Positions 1 to 6,365 of a stretch of DNA of 7,079 nt are shown one piece after another; the first letter of the stretch is position 1; the number at the start of each line of letters is the position of its first letter. Origin of the DNA: Saprospiraceae bacterium (lineage in GTDB: Bacteria; Bacteroidota; Bacteroidia; Chitinophagales; Saprospiraceae); the NCBI GenBank assembly GCA_020436955.1, contig JAGQWW010000125.1, positions 1 through 7,079 on the forward strand, read 5' to 3'. The notes beneath the pieces were generated by a model. It saw only the letters and a list, made by a program, of their open reading frames with translations. It had not been told where the DNA came from and did not search any database. A program made the translations under genes and the position numbers.

Positions 1-1
1 C

Positions 2-973
2 ATCGCCAATTATGCGCATTTTAAGGATATCTATGTAAGCCCTGATGGAGACAGTCTGGACTGCGACTATTATGTACTTCCATACAATCTGGAAAAAGCC
101 AAAAAACAATTCAAGCAGGTCGGTCCTATGCTTGACTGTTACGACCGTTTCCTGGGCCCATATCCATTTTGGGAGGACGGCTTTTGTATGGTAGAAACTC
201 CCTACTTAGGTATGGAACACCAATCAGCCATCGCCTATGGCAACAATTATAAAAGAGGCTATATGGGTGGCATGCAGGCAGATGGCCAGGATTGGGATTA
301 CATCATCATTCACGAATCGGGACACGAGTGGTTTGGCAATGCAGTGAGTGCAAAAGACCATGGAGACATGTGGATTCATGAAGGTTTCACCACCTACATG
401 GAAGCTTTATATGCTGAATGTATGTATGGTTTTCAGGGAGCTATCGACCATTTAAATCAGGAAAAACCTTTAATCAGAAATATCGAACCTATCATCGGCC
501 CTTATGAAGTTGCCTGGGATAAATTTCGCTCCAGCGACCATTACATGAAAGGGACCTGGATATTGCACACATTACGCAATGCTATGGGTGATGATGAAAA
601 ATGGTTTGCCATTTTGAAAGGCTTTTATAATACCTACAAGTACCAAACGATCGCTACCAGCGATTTTGAAACCTATTTAAATGAAAAATCAGGACGAGAC
701 TGGTCGGCAGTTTTAAAACAATATTTACGTTATAAGGACCTACCTCAAATGGAAATTGAACTCAAAGCAAAACGCAACGATTTGGAAGTTAGATATCGAT
801 GGGTTGCTGATATTGAAGGCTTCGATATGCCAGTGCAGTTTGGTAAAAAAGGGTCGTATGTGCGGGCCTTTCCTACCGAAAAATGGCAAAAGATGGAACT
901 CAAAAACATGAGCCCTGACGAATTTGAATTTCCGATTGACTTGTTTTTGGTTTCCCTTGAAATGAACGATTAG
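2..973 (+). CDS. M1 family zinc metallopeptidase (aminopeptidase-like), 5'-truncated by the window edge
   Basis: The reading frame is open from the first bases, so the true start is upstream; 323 residues are visible. The gluzincin signature HEXXH-X18-E is complete: HESGH at visible residues 104-108 and the third zinc ligand Glu at 127, in the context WIHEGFTTY. The substrate-binding motif near 70-73 reads GMEH, not the classical GAMEN, a variant I associate with Bacteroidota members. Tyr181 (HYMKGTWIL) fits the transition-state-stabilising Tyr of the family. After the helical catalytic part the protein ends in a short beta-rich tail (roughly 250-323), so the large C-terminal HEAT-like domain of PepN/ERAP types is absent. 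The expected activity is removal of N-terminal residues from peptides. Whether it carries a signal peptide or lipobox cannot be seen. The family call is firm; substrate and location are unknown. Confidence 0.93.
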   Translation: MANYAHFKDIYVSPDGDSLDCDYYVLPYNLEKAKKQFKQVGPMLDCYDRFLGPYPFWEDGFCMVETPYLGMEHQSAIAYGNNYKRGYMGGMQADGQDWDYIIIHESGHEWFGNAVSAKDHGDMWIHEGFTTYMEALYAECMYGFQGAIDHLNQEKPLIRNIEPIIGPYEVAWDKFRSSDHYMKGTWILHTLRNAMGDDEKWFAILKGFYNTYKYQTIATSDFETYLNEKSGRDWSAVLKQYLRYKDLPQMEIELKAKRNDLEVRYRWVADIEGFDMPVQFGKKGSYVRAFPTEKWQKMELKNMSPDEFEFPIDLFLVSLEMND

Positions 974-994
974 GCCATTTGCAACCAGATTAGC

Positions 995-1002
995 TATCTT
1001 CG
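995..1002 (+). promoter_or_regulatory. Candidate Bacteroidota -7 box for the LysM-CAP gene
   Basis: TATCTTCG matches five of the six fixed positions of the Bacteroidota -7 consensus TAnnTTTG. It lies 45 bp before the chosen ATG and inside the 74-bp gap after the peptidase gene, a suitable place for a promoter. The nearest TTTG (978-981) is only 13 bp upstream, against about 19 in the consensus, so the -33 element is poor. Transcription from the upstream gene remains possible. Confidence 0.35.
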
Positions 1003-1047
1003 TGCCTTGAACACAATGCCATCAAATTTTTGAAAATAATTTTCCCG

Positions 1048-2523
1048 ATGGGTAACAAACTGATCCTCCTGCCCTTTTTACTTTTTTTATTTTTTCAAAC
1101 AGCTTCGGCCCAATGCCCTCCCAGCAATGATCCCAATTTGCATGTCGTGCAAAAAGGAGAAACATTTTACGGCATTTCCAGAGCTTACGATTTATCGCTT
1201 GATGAGTTATATGCCTTAAATGGTTTGAATCAAAATGCTGTTTTAAAGGTATGTCAAACACTAAGGATTAAAAAAGCAGCACCTGAACCTGAGGTAGTAG
1301 AAGAAACAATTCTGGAAGAGATAAAAGAGGAGCCTGTTGTACAGGAGACCAAGCCGGTAAAAGAAGAAAAGCCCGCCATTCAAATCGAAGTAACCAAGGC
1401 AGAAAATGTAAAACCTTTTGATGAATACATTCGTCAAAAAGGCAAAACGCATATTGTGCAACCCGGAGAAAAATTGCCACTGATTGCACGCTTGTATGGA
1501 TACACAGAAGCTTATTTTAGGGAATTCAATCGTTTGGGTCCTGATGTAAAAGCTACACCGGGCATGGTGCTCAAATCCACGCATTGTGAGTGCCCTACTG
1601 ACGATATTCCTGTATTTGAAGACACTCCTCCACCAGCTCCAAAATCAGCACCGGCAACCGAACAAGAGCCGGAACCTGTATCTGAAATGGAGGATCCTAT
1701 CCTGGAAGAAGAAACCGAAGATGTAGAATTAGATCAGCCTGATATGACCATAGAAGAAGCTCCTTCCGAAGAGGATATTGCACCTATGGAACAAGCAGAA
1801 CCTGATGATTTACCACCGGCAATTGAAGAGGAAGAGGAAGAGGAAGCCGATGAGGAAATGACTGAAATTGCAGAAGGAGGTTTGGCCATTGAAGACACAA
1901 AACCGGAAGCTGCACCACAGGAAAAAGAAGTGATGGAAGCACCAAAACCCATCCTTCGTCAATTGGAAGATACACGTCCGAAACCTAAAGCAGATCCCAG
2001 AACCAAGGAAGATGAAATGCGGGAATCTGCCATTGTGATTGAAATTAATAATCTGCGCACCAATCCTGTGGGTTATGCAGATATTTTGTCCAACTACCTT
2101 ATAAAAGAGCAAGGTTCAATAGATGGCACCTCTTTGGAAGAAGCCAATGCTTTGGTGGAAGAGTTGAGAAAAATGGGTCCACTTACGCCGCTCCGTCCGG
2201 ACGATTGTTTGTTCAAGGTGGCCCAAACTCATGGGTTGGATGAAAAAACCAGAGGTTTTGCAGAGCACATCGGGTCTGATGGCTCCTGGCCCTGGGACCG
2301 GGTGACCAAAACCTGTGGCAACTTTAAAGACGGAAGTGAAAATCTTCTTTCAGAAGTTGTGGATCCAAGAGCAGCTATCCTAAAAATGTTGGTGGATGCG
2401 GACAATACTTATCGCCCCAACAGAAAAAATCTTTTGAGGGAAGACTGGCGCTCTATCGGGGTTTTTAAAATTGGAAATGTAGGCGGAGTCGACAACCATT
2501 GGGTCATTACCTTCGGAAAGTAA
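1048..2523 (+). CDS. Secreted protein with two LysM domains, an acidic linker and a C-terminal CAP/SCP domain
   Basis: I chose the ATG at 1048 over an in-frame TTG at 1030 because it gives a compact signal peptide: Lys, a Leu/Phe-rich core, then TASA before Gln. This yields 491 residues. LysM 1 spans about 32-74 (HVVQKGETFYGIS start, NGLNQNAVLKVCQTLRI end). A more divergent LysM 2 spans about 134-177 (HIVQPGEKLPLIARLYG). LysM domains bind peptidoglycan-type glycans. Residues about 184-324 form a Glu/Pro-rich low-complexity linker with a run of eight acidic or Ala residues near 260-268. Residues about 324-491 are a CAP (SCP/PR-1-like) domain with its typical pieces: AQTHGLD with His395, the AEHIGSDG block, GSENLL with Glu431, WRSIGV, and a final HWVITF with His484. 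The catalytic or binding role of bacterial CAP domains is mostly unresolved. A periplasmic or surface wall-associated role is inferred. Its 3' end overlaps the convergent heme-lipoprotein gene. Confidence 0.9.
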   Translation: MGNKLILLPFLLFLFFQTASAQCPPSNDPNLHVVQKGETFYGISRAYDLSLDELYALNGLNQNAVLKVCQTLRIKKAAPEPEVVEETILEEIKEEPVVQETKPVKEEKPAIQIEVTKAENVKPFDEYIRQKGKTHIVQPGEKLPLIARLYGYTEAYFREFNRLGPDVKATPGMVLKSTHCECPTDDIPVFEDTPPPAPKSAPATEQEPEPVSEMEDPILEEETEDVELDQPDMTIEEAPSEEDIAPMEQAEPDDLPPAIEEEEEEEADEEMTEIAEGGLAIEDTKPEAAPQEKEVMEAPKPILRQLEDTRPKPKADPRTKEDEMRESAIVIEINNLRTNPVGYADILSNYLIKEQGSIDGTSLEEANALVEELRKMGPLTPLRPDDCLFKVAQTHGLDEKTRGFAEHIGSDGSWPWDRVTKTCGNFKDGSENLLSEVVDPRAAILKMLVDADNTYRPNRKNLLREDWRSIGVFKIGNVGGVDNHWVITFGK

Positions 2524-2524
2524 T
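2506..2524. repeat. Imperfect palindrome spanning two convergent stop codons
   Basis: The 19-bp sequence attaccttcggaaagtaat equals its reverse complement except for the central base and one symmetrical pair (2511/2519). It holds the TAA of the LysM-CAP gene (2521-2523) and the TAA of the opposing lipoprotein gene (2509-2507). In the minus-strand RNA the mismatch becomes a G-U pair, so the hairpin is slightly better there. No T-tract follows on either strand, so it is not a standard intrinsic terminator. Confidence 0.6.
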
Positions 2525-3094
2525 ACTCCACATTCCACGAAGATCTCCGGTTTTAAATCCAGTTGCTTTATCGTCTGGATATAACGATTGAATGGTCGCA
2601 TAATCTGAAGCCTCCATGGTCTCACCAACTGTACCGTGGCATTTTTGACAAGCATCAATAAGGCGAATGGGTGCAAAGAAAGCAGCTTCTTCATTAGAAA
2701 GGGCCTGCACTACCGGAACCAAATCGGTTCCTGCTTTTTCCTGTGCCTGAAAAGCAAACAACATGGTCTTTTCAGCTTCGGTTGGTGCATTGGCAGGATT
2801 TCTCAACTGCAAACTGGTACGTTTTATTTTTACATTATTCAGGCCTGCAAGGCTATCTGTTAAGGGCAGGGCTGCAACATTACAATAAGAAACAGCTCCT
2901 TGAACACCTTCTTCTGTCATAGCTTTTCCAAGCCGGGCACTAAGGGTACTGAAAGTGATAAGGGTAATGTTCTTTCCATCACGCATAAATTTTTCCTTTT
3001 CAATATCTGTCAACGGTTTTTTATCCGGAGTGCTGGTACATTGTATTGTAAGGAAAATGCCAAAAAACAAAAGAAGTGTCAGACCTGATTTCAT
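2507..3094 (-). CDS. Tll0287-like (DUF3365) c-type heme lipoprotein
   Basis: This 195-residue protein starts with a short hydrophobic signal ending at Cys19 (FLTIQC), followed by Thr/Ser/Pro. It is best read as a lipoprotein, although Gln before the Cys is not a textbook lipobox. The rest matches the Tll0287-like/DUF3365 fold: an early helical part with SYCNVAA near 69-75, the family hallmark KRTSLQLRNPANAP at 91-104, a single c-heme site CQKCH at 149-153, and a C-terminal GDLRGMWSI block at 183-191. The heme would be attached covalently in the periplasm. The family is thought to sense or transfer electrons, but its partner here is unknown. The gene lies downstream of the rhodanese on the same strand, separated by an intrinsic terminator. 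Its last 17 bp overlap the convergent LysM-CAP gene. The fold call is strong; the role is not established. Confidence 0.9.
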   Translation of the reverse strand: MKSGLTLLLFFGIFLTIQCTSTPDKKPLTDIEKEKFMRDGKNITLITFSTLSARLGKAMTEEGVQGAVSYCNVAALPLTDSLAGLNNVKIKRTSLQLRNPANAPTEAEKTMLFAFQAQEKAGTDLVPVVQALSNEEAAFFAPIRLIDACQKCHGTVGETMEASDYATIQSLYPDDKATGFKTGDLRGMWSITFRR

Positions 3095-3107
3095 GTAATA
3101 TTTTTTC

Positions 3108-3146
3108 CCAAAAATAAAAAATGCTGTGGGTAAATCTACCCACAGC
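3108..3146 (-). terminator. Intrinsic terminator after the rhodanese gene
   Basis: A perfect 10-bp stem (GCTGTGGGTA at 3123-3132, TACCCACAGC at 3137-3146) closes a 4-nt loop. Read on the minus strand it is followed by ATTTTTTATTTTT, the expected T-tract. It lies 44 bp past the rhodanese stop and just before the heme-lipoprotein gene, so it should end or attenuate rhodanese transcription. There is no comparable T-tract on the plus side. Confidence 0.88.
3109..3116 (-). promoter_or_regulatory. Candidate -7 box for the heme lipoprotein, inside the terminator T-tract
   Basis: On the minus strand, TATTTTTG fits all six fixed positions of TAnnTTTG and ends 14 bp before the ATG at 3094. That would give a very short leader. 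No clear TTTG element lies about 19 bp upstream, where the terminator stem sits. The match may simply be a by-product of the AT-rich terminator tail. Confidence 0.35.
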
Positions 3147-3190
3147 CTAAAACCATTACCATGTTTACCCTATAATCTAAAAATCTCTTA

Positions 3191-3505
3191 TTAAGACTTG
3201 TGCGCCATAAGCGCTCTTTGTACGTTTTGCCAGCTTCCACCATTCACTGCATCGATGCCTTGAGCTTTCAAGAAGTTAGCTGCAGAGCCACTTCTGTTAC
3301 CTGAAGCACAACATGCAATTACAGGCTTATTTTTCTGACGTATTTTTTCCAGATTTCTTTGAACTTCGTCTAAAGGAATGTTGATTGCTTTGTCACCATG
3401 ACCCATTTGAAACTCTCCACGAGTTCTTACATCAATGATAACTGCGTCCTTTACCAAATATTCTTCTAAATCAGGACCACCAAAAAGATTCTGCAAAAAA
3501 TTCAT
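3191..3505 (-). CDS. Single-domain rhodanese-like sulfurtransferase
   Basis: This 104-residue protein is a lone rhodanese domain of the GlpE/PspE size class. The ATG at 3505 was chosen; an upstream in-frame GTG at 3535 would add ten residues (MSSILKKIKK) outside the domain. The N-terminal DVRTRGEF motif (25-32) and GH at 35-36 match the fold. The active-site loop CASGNRS at 66-72 has Cys66 as the expected persulfide carrier, with another Cys directly before it (Cys65). The usual GHIPGA segment reads GHGDKA. No signal peptide is seen, so it should be cytoplasmic and move sulfane sulfur to a thiol acceptor; the real acceptor is unknown. It is followed by a strong terminator, so it is probably monocistronic. 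It is divergent from the acetyltransferase across about 100 bp. The fold is certain; the physiological role is open. Confidence 0.92.
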   Translation of the reverse strand: MNFLQNLFGGPDLEEYLVKDAVIIDVRTRGEFQMGHGDKAINIPLDEVQRNLEKIRQKNKPVIACCASGNRSGSAANFLKAQGIDAVNGGSWQNVQRALMAHKS

Positions 3506-3608
3506 TTTCTTTATTTTTTTTAAAATTGATGACACAAAGTTGGGCTCTTTCCAAATTATCCTCTGTGATTTGGATTACATGAATGAAAATTTAGATTTAA
3601 TTAACAAA

Positions 3609-4064
3609 ATGGAAGGTTTAAATATAAGGCAGGCAGAAGAACGTGATTTAGGCGCAATACTAGGGCTGGTAAAGGAATTGGCATTGTATGAAAAGGCACC
3701 GGAGCAGGTAACTGCCACCCTGGAAGATTATAAAAAAAATTTTCGGGAAGGGGTTTTTGAAGCCCTGGTTGCCGAAAAAGACGGTGAAGTGGTCGGCATG
3801 ACTTTATACTACCTCACCTGGAGCACCTGGCGTGGTCGTATGTTGTATCTGGACGATTTTGTGGTAAAATCTACAATGCGTGGATTGGGCATTGGTCAGG
3901 TGTTATTTGATGCCCTTGTACAAAAGGCCAGAGAAATGGATTGCTTCCTTTTGAAGTGGCAAGTTTTGGACTGGAATGAACCGGCAATAAAGTTTTATGA
4001 AAAGAACGAAGCCATTATTGAAAAAGAATGGTGGAACGGAAAAATATTTTTAAAAGATGCCTAA
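3609..4064 (+). CDS. GNAT N-acetyltransferase, diamine/thialysine acetyltransferase (SSAT)-like
   Basis: From the ATG at 3609 the protein has 151 residues and starts directly at the first GNAT strand (MEGLNIRQAEERDL). An in-frame ATG at 3579 would add ten residues and cannot be excluded. The order of motifs follows the spermidine/spermine and thialysine acetyltransferase branch: LVKELALYEKAPEQV at 20-34, YLDDFVV near 80-86, the acetyl-CoA pyrophosphate loop RGLGIG at 91-96, and WNEPAIKFYEK at 122-132. Tyr130 is at the general-acid position. The protein would transfer acetyl from acetyl-CoA to a small primary amine in the cytoplasm; polyamine or thialysine substrates are inferred only from similarity. 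The Gly common after FYxxx is Glu134 here. It is divergent from the rhodanese and appears monocistronic. Confidence 0.9.
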   Translation: MEGLNIRQAEERDLGAILGLVKELALYEKAPEQVTATLEDYKKNFREGVFEALVAEKDGEVVGMTLYYLTWSTWRGRMLYLDDFVVKSTMRGLGIGQVLFDALVQKAREMDCFLLKWQVLDWNEPAIKFYEKNEAIIEKEWWNGKIFLKDA

Positions 4065-4198
4065 TCCCTTTTGGGTATTTTCTTCAGATTGTCGGTGATA
4101 AGTTCTTATACAGCTCACCTTTATTTGGGTGAAAAAAGCGTTCTTCTTACCTTTAGGCATTAGAATTTGAATTAAGATTATAGTGTTTCATAGTGTGA

Positions 4199-4234
4199 GG
4201 GGTAGCGCCAAATTGGTACTGCCCCTTTTTCTTT
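4199..4234 (+). terminator. Intrinsic terminator in the gap before the T9SS plug gene
   Basis: An 11-bp stem (4199-4209 with 4215-4225) includes two G-U pairs and one mismatch and closes a 5-nt loop. A run of five T and then CTTTT follow. The GC-rich base (GGGG with CCCC) directly before the T-run is typical. It lies 135 bp after the acetyltransferase stop, so it ends either a long 3' UTR or an unannotated short transcript. Confidence 0.75.
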
Positions 4235-4270
4235 TCCTTCAACCAACTTTCTATTTGGTCGTTTCCATAA

Positions 4271-4278
4271 TAAATTTG
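4271..4278 (+). promoter_or_regulatory. Candidate -7 box for the T9SS plug operon
   Basis: TAAATTTG matches every fixed position of the Bacteroidota -7 consensus TAnnTTTG. It lies 39 bp upstream of the plug ATG and just after an intrinsic terminator, where an operon promoter is needed. A TTTG at 4254-4257 is 13 bp upstream, closer than the usual spacing of about 19, so the -33 part is uncertain. Confidence 0.5.
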
Positions 4279-4317
4279 CTACATTCCGGTTTATAAGGAG
4301 CACTTAAAAATCATTAC

Positions 4318-5583
4318 ATGCATTTTCGTACTTTCTTGCTTGTCTTTCTTTACCTGATCGGTGTTGGAGATACCTTTGGCCAGATAAAGTATACCAATCA
4401 CGATTATACTTCTCATATCAAATCGGTCCGGTTTCATCTTACCAATTTGCCATTGTACTATCCAATTGTTGGTCTGGGTGGTGAGCCTGGTTCCCTGTCC
4501 CTTATGTTTGATGATTTGGAGGGTGACGTGAAGACCTACAGGTACACCGTTATTCATTGTGATGTCAATTGGGAACCTTCCAACCTTTCCTATTTTGAAT
4601 ACCTCGACCGTTTTGAAGAAGGAGACATCAACAACTTTGAACTTTCATACCAGACGGAAAGAGAATACACCCACTACTGGTTGTATTTACCCAATAGAGA
4701 TATCAGTTGGACTCTTTCCGGCAATTACATTCTTTACGTGTATGATGAAGATCGGGATCATCCTATTTTCACGCGTAGATTCATTGTAGCAGAGCAGGCA
4801 GTTGATATAATACCCCGCATGACCATACCGGCTGATGTCTATAAAAATAAAACGCACCAGGAAATTGATTTTGACGTCAAGCACGAAGGATTTGAATACA
4901 GGAGCGCAAAGAATGAGATTTCAGCCACTATTTTACAAAATGGGCGCTGGGATAACGCTGTGGTTAATATTCCGCCTTTTATGGAGCGAGGCGACCGCAC
5001 CATCGATTTTAATTATCAAAACAAGATAGTTTTTGAAGCTGGGAGGGAATGGCGGCAAATCGACCTTCGAAGTCTTCGTTTTCCATCTGCTGATGTTTCT
5101 GCGATACAGCGGCATGATGACGGGTATTATGTTACCCTTTTAAAAGACTTAAAAAGATATGGGAATCCCTATTCAGGGTACAACGATTTGAATGGTGGGT
5201 ATATCGTAGAAAACAGGGACTTCAACGATGATGAGCTGACCGCTGAATATTGTAAAGTGCTTTTTCAGTTGTATTCACCTACCATTTACGAAGACAAGGA
5301 GATTTATCTGTTTGGTGCCATGACCAACTTCCAGTTGAAACCGGAATTTAAAATGGCTTACAATGATCAGCTGAAAAGTTATGTTGCAGCTCCGGTCATA
5401 AAACAAGGATTCTATAGTTATGAATATGTGATGGTCGACAAGGAAGGCGTTCCTGATTTTGACAGTTTGGAAGGCAATACTTTTGAAACAGAAAATGATT
5501 ATACCATCATTGTATATTTCCATCCATTCGGTGCCCGCTATGACCGGGTGATCGGCGTAAAAACATTCGAATCAAACCGATAG
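4318..5583 (+). CDS. Type IX secretion system plug protein (DUF5103)
   Basis: This 421-residue protein has a signal peptide (MHFRTFLLVFLYLIGVGDTFG) that should be cut before Gln22, placing it in the periplasm. Its length and sequence match the DUF5103 family, now called T9SS plug. The first domain, about 23-158, holds the conserved TVIHCDVNWEPSNLSYFEY stretch (77-95) and SGNYILYVYDED (134-145). A second all-beta part runs from about 160 to the end and includes YLFGAMTNFQ. In the known translocon structure from Flavobacterium, the plug seals the periplasmic side of the SprA channel when PorV is not bound; that role is carried over here by family membership. The start is fixed by the signal peptide, and no in-frame alternative lies just upstream. 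It heads a likely operon with the cyclase (4-nt gap) and a TPR-like membrane protein. No other T9SS gene is in the window. Confidence 0.88.
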   Translation: MHFRTFLLVFLYLIGVGDTFGQIKYTNHDYTSHIKSVRFHLTNLPLYYPIVGLGGEPGSLSLMFDDLEGDVKTYRYTVIHCDVNWEPSNLSYFEYLDRFEEGDINNFELSYQTEREYTHYWLYLPNRDISWTLSGNYILYVYDEDRDHPIFTRRFIVAEQAVDIIPRMTIPADVYKNKTHQEIDFDVKHEGFEYRSAKNEISATILQNGRWDNAVVNIPPFMERGDRTIDFNYQNKIVFEAGREWRQIDLRSLRFPSADVSAIQRHDDGYYVTLLKDLKRYGNPYSGYNDLNGGYIVENRDFNDDELTAEYCKVLFQLYSPTIYEDKEIYLFGAMTNFQLKPEFKMAYNDQLKSYVAAPVIKQGFYSYEYVMVDKEGVPDFDSLEGNTFETENDYTIIVYFHPFGARYDRVIGVKTFESNR

Positions 5584-5587
5584 TCTG

Positions 5588-6349
5588 ATGAAGGTTCAAC
5601 TAACACATGGGACAAGCGCTTATGAAGTAGATTTATCCCGTCCAATCGATATTTCCATTCCCATCAGGAATGGCGAGCAAAATCCAAATTGTTTTTATGC
5701 CCCAATGCCGGAATTTAGCCCGGTGCGAGCCGGAGACTTTGTAGGTGCTACAGCTGAAGGCGGAGCAGTAAATTTTTTCAATGTTCGCATCAATCCTCAT
5801 GGCAATGGTACTCATACAGAATGTGTAGGTCATATTGCTCTGGAAAAATTTACCATCCGTGAGACCTTGACACAAAGTCATTTCCTCTGTAAATTAGTGA
5901 GCGTCATTCCCACCAAGAATGAAGAAGGCGATAAGGTCATTTACAGGCACCATTTAGAGGGATTTTTGGAAGGTGAAGCACTAAAAGCTATCATTGTCCG
6001 GACGATGCCCAACGATGAAGATAAAACTTCCCGCAGCTGGTCCGGCACCAATCCTACTTACTTTGATGCAGCGGCCATTCGATATCTGGTGGAAAATGGT
6101 ATTCAACACTTTTTAACCGATTTACCTTCCGTAGACAGGGAGGAAGATGGCGGAGCACTCGCCGGGCATAAAGCTTTTTGGCAATATCCTGACAATACCA
6201 GGGAGTTTGCGACCATTACAGAACTAATTTATGCCCCTGATCATATTAAGGACGGTTTGTATTTACTAAATATACAGACCATCAGCCTTGATTTGGATGT
6301 GAGTCCTTCCAAGCCAGTATTATTTGCTTTAAACGCTTTAAAAACCTAA
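5588..6349 (+). CDS. Cyclase / kynurenine-formamidase-like metal-dependent hydrolase
   Basis: The 253-residue product belongs to the cyclase family (PF04199), which includes kynurenine formamidase and isatin hydrolase, metal-dependent hydrolases of amide or ring bonds. DLSRPIDISIPI at 15-26 is the usual first strand. The metal motif is HGNGTHTECVGH at 71-82. GTH (74-76), Glu78 and His82 match canonical HxGTHxDxPxH, but Asp is replaced by Glu, Pro by Val, and the first His is shifted by one residue. Later family blocks are TDLPSVD (177-183), GHKAFW (193-198) and ITELIY (210-215). No signal peptide is present, so it is cytoplasmic. It begins 4 nt after the plug stop and should be co-transcribed. 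Because tryptophan-pathway neighbours are absent, I do not assign kynurenine formamidase. The family is sure; the substrate is unknown. Confidence 0.87.
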   Translation: MKVQLTHGTSAYEVDLSRPIDISIPIRNGEQNPNCFYAPMPEFSPVRAGDFVGATAEGGAVNFFNVRINPHGNGTHTECVGHIALEKFTIRETLTQSHFLCKLVSVIPTKNEEGDKVIYRHHLEGFLEGEALKAIIVRTMPNDEDKTSRSWSGTNPTYFDAAAIRYLVENGIQHFLTDLPSVDREEDGGALAGHKAFWQYPDNTREFATITELIYAPDHIKDGLYLLNIQTISLDLDVSPSKPVLFALNALKT

Positions 6350-6365
6350 AAGAAATCGTTTTGTA

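Noticed and set aside
1030..1047. TTG start for the LysM-CAP gene
   Set aside because: The ATG at 1048 gives a cleaner signal peptide, and the six extra residues add nothing recognisable.
1734..1952. Minus-strand frame encoding a serine-rich peptide
   Set aside because: It is the antisense reading of the GAA/GAG-rich acidic linker, which gives Ser-rich peptides automatically. The plus-strand LysM-CAP gene explains the region.
2636..3088. Plus-strand open frames opposite the heme lipoprotein
   Set aside because: They show no recognisable domain, while the minus strand encodes a full DUF3365 protein with CxxCH.
3435..3578. N-terminal extension of the acetyltransferase frame
   Set aside because: It overlaps the rhodanese start and encodes no GNAT sequence. 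The domain begins right after the ATG at 3609.
4115..4132. Hairpin TCACC...GGTGA after the acetyltransferase gene
   Set aside because: The stem is only 5 bp and is followed by A residues, not T, so it is not a terminator on the plus strand.
4050..4160. 36-residue minus-strand frame starting MPKGKKN
   Set aside because: It is short, has no recognised motif or promoter, and its 3' end runs into the acetyltransferase gene. Chance is the simplest explanation.
4295..4300. AAGGAG resembling a Shine-Dalgarno site before the plug gene
   Set aside because: It is 17 nt from the ATG, too far for a normal site, no alternative in-frame start is closer, and Bacteroidota rarely use such sites.
4559..5523. 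Several 60-80-residue frames on both strands within the plug gene
   Set aside because: All lie inside the DUF5103 coding sequence, lack family features and look like shadows.
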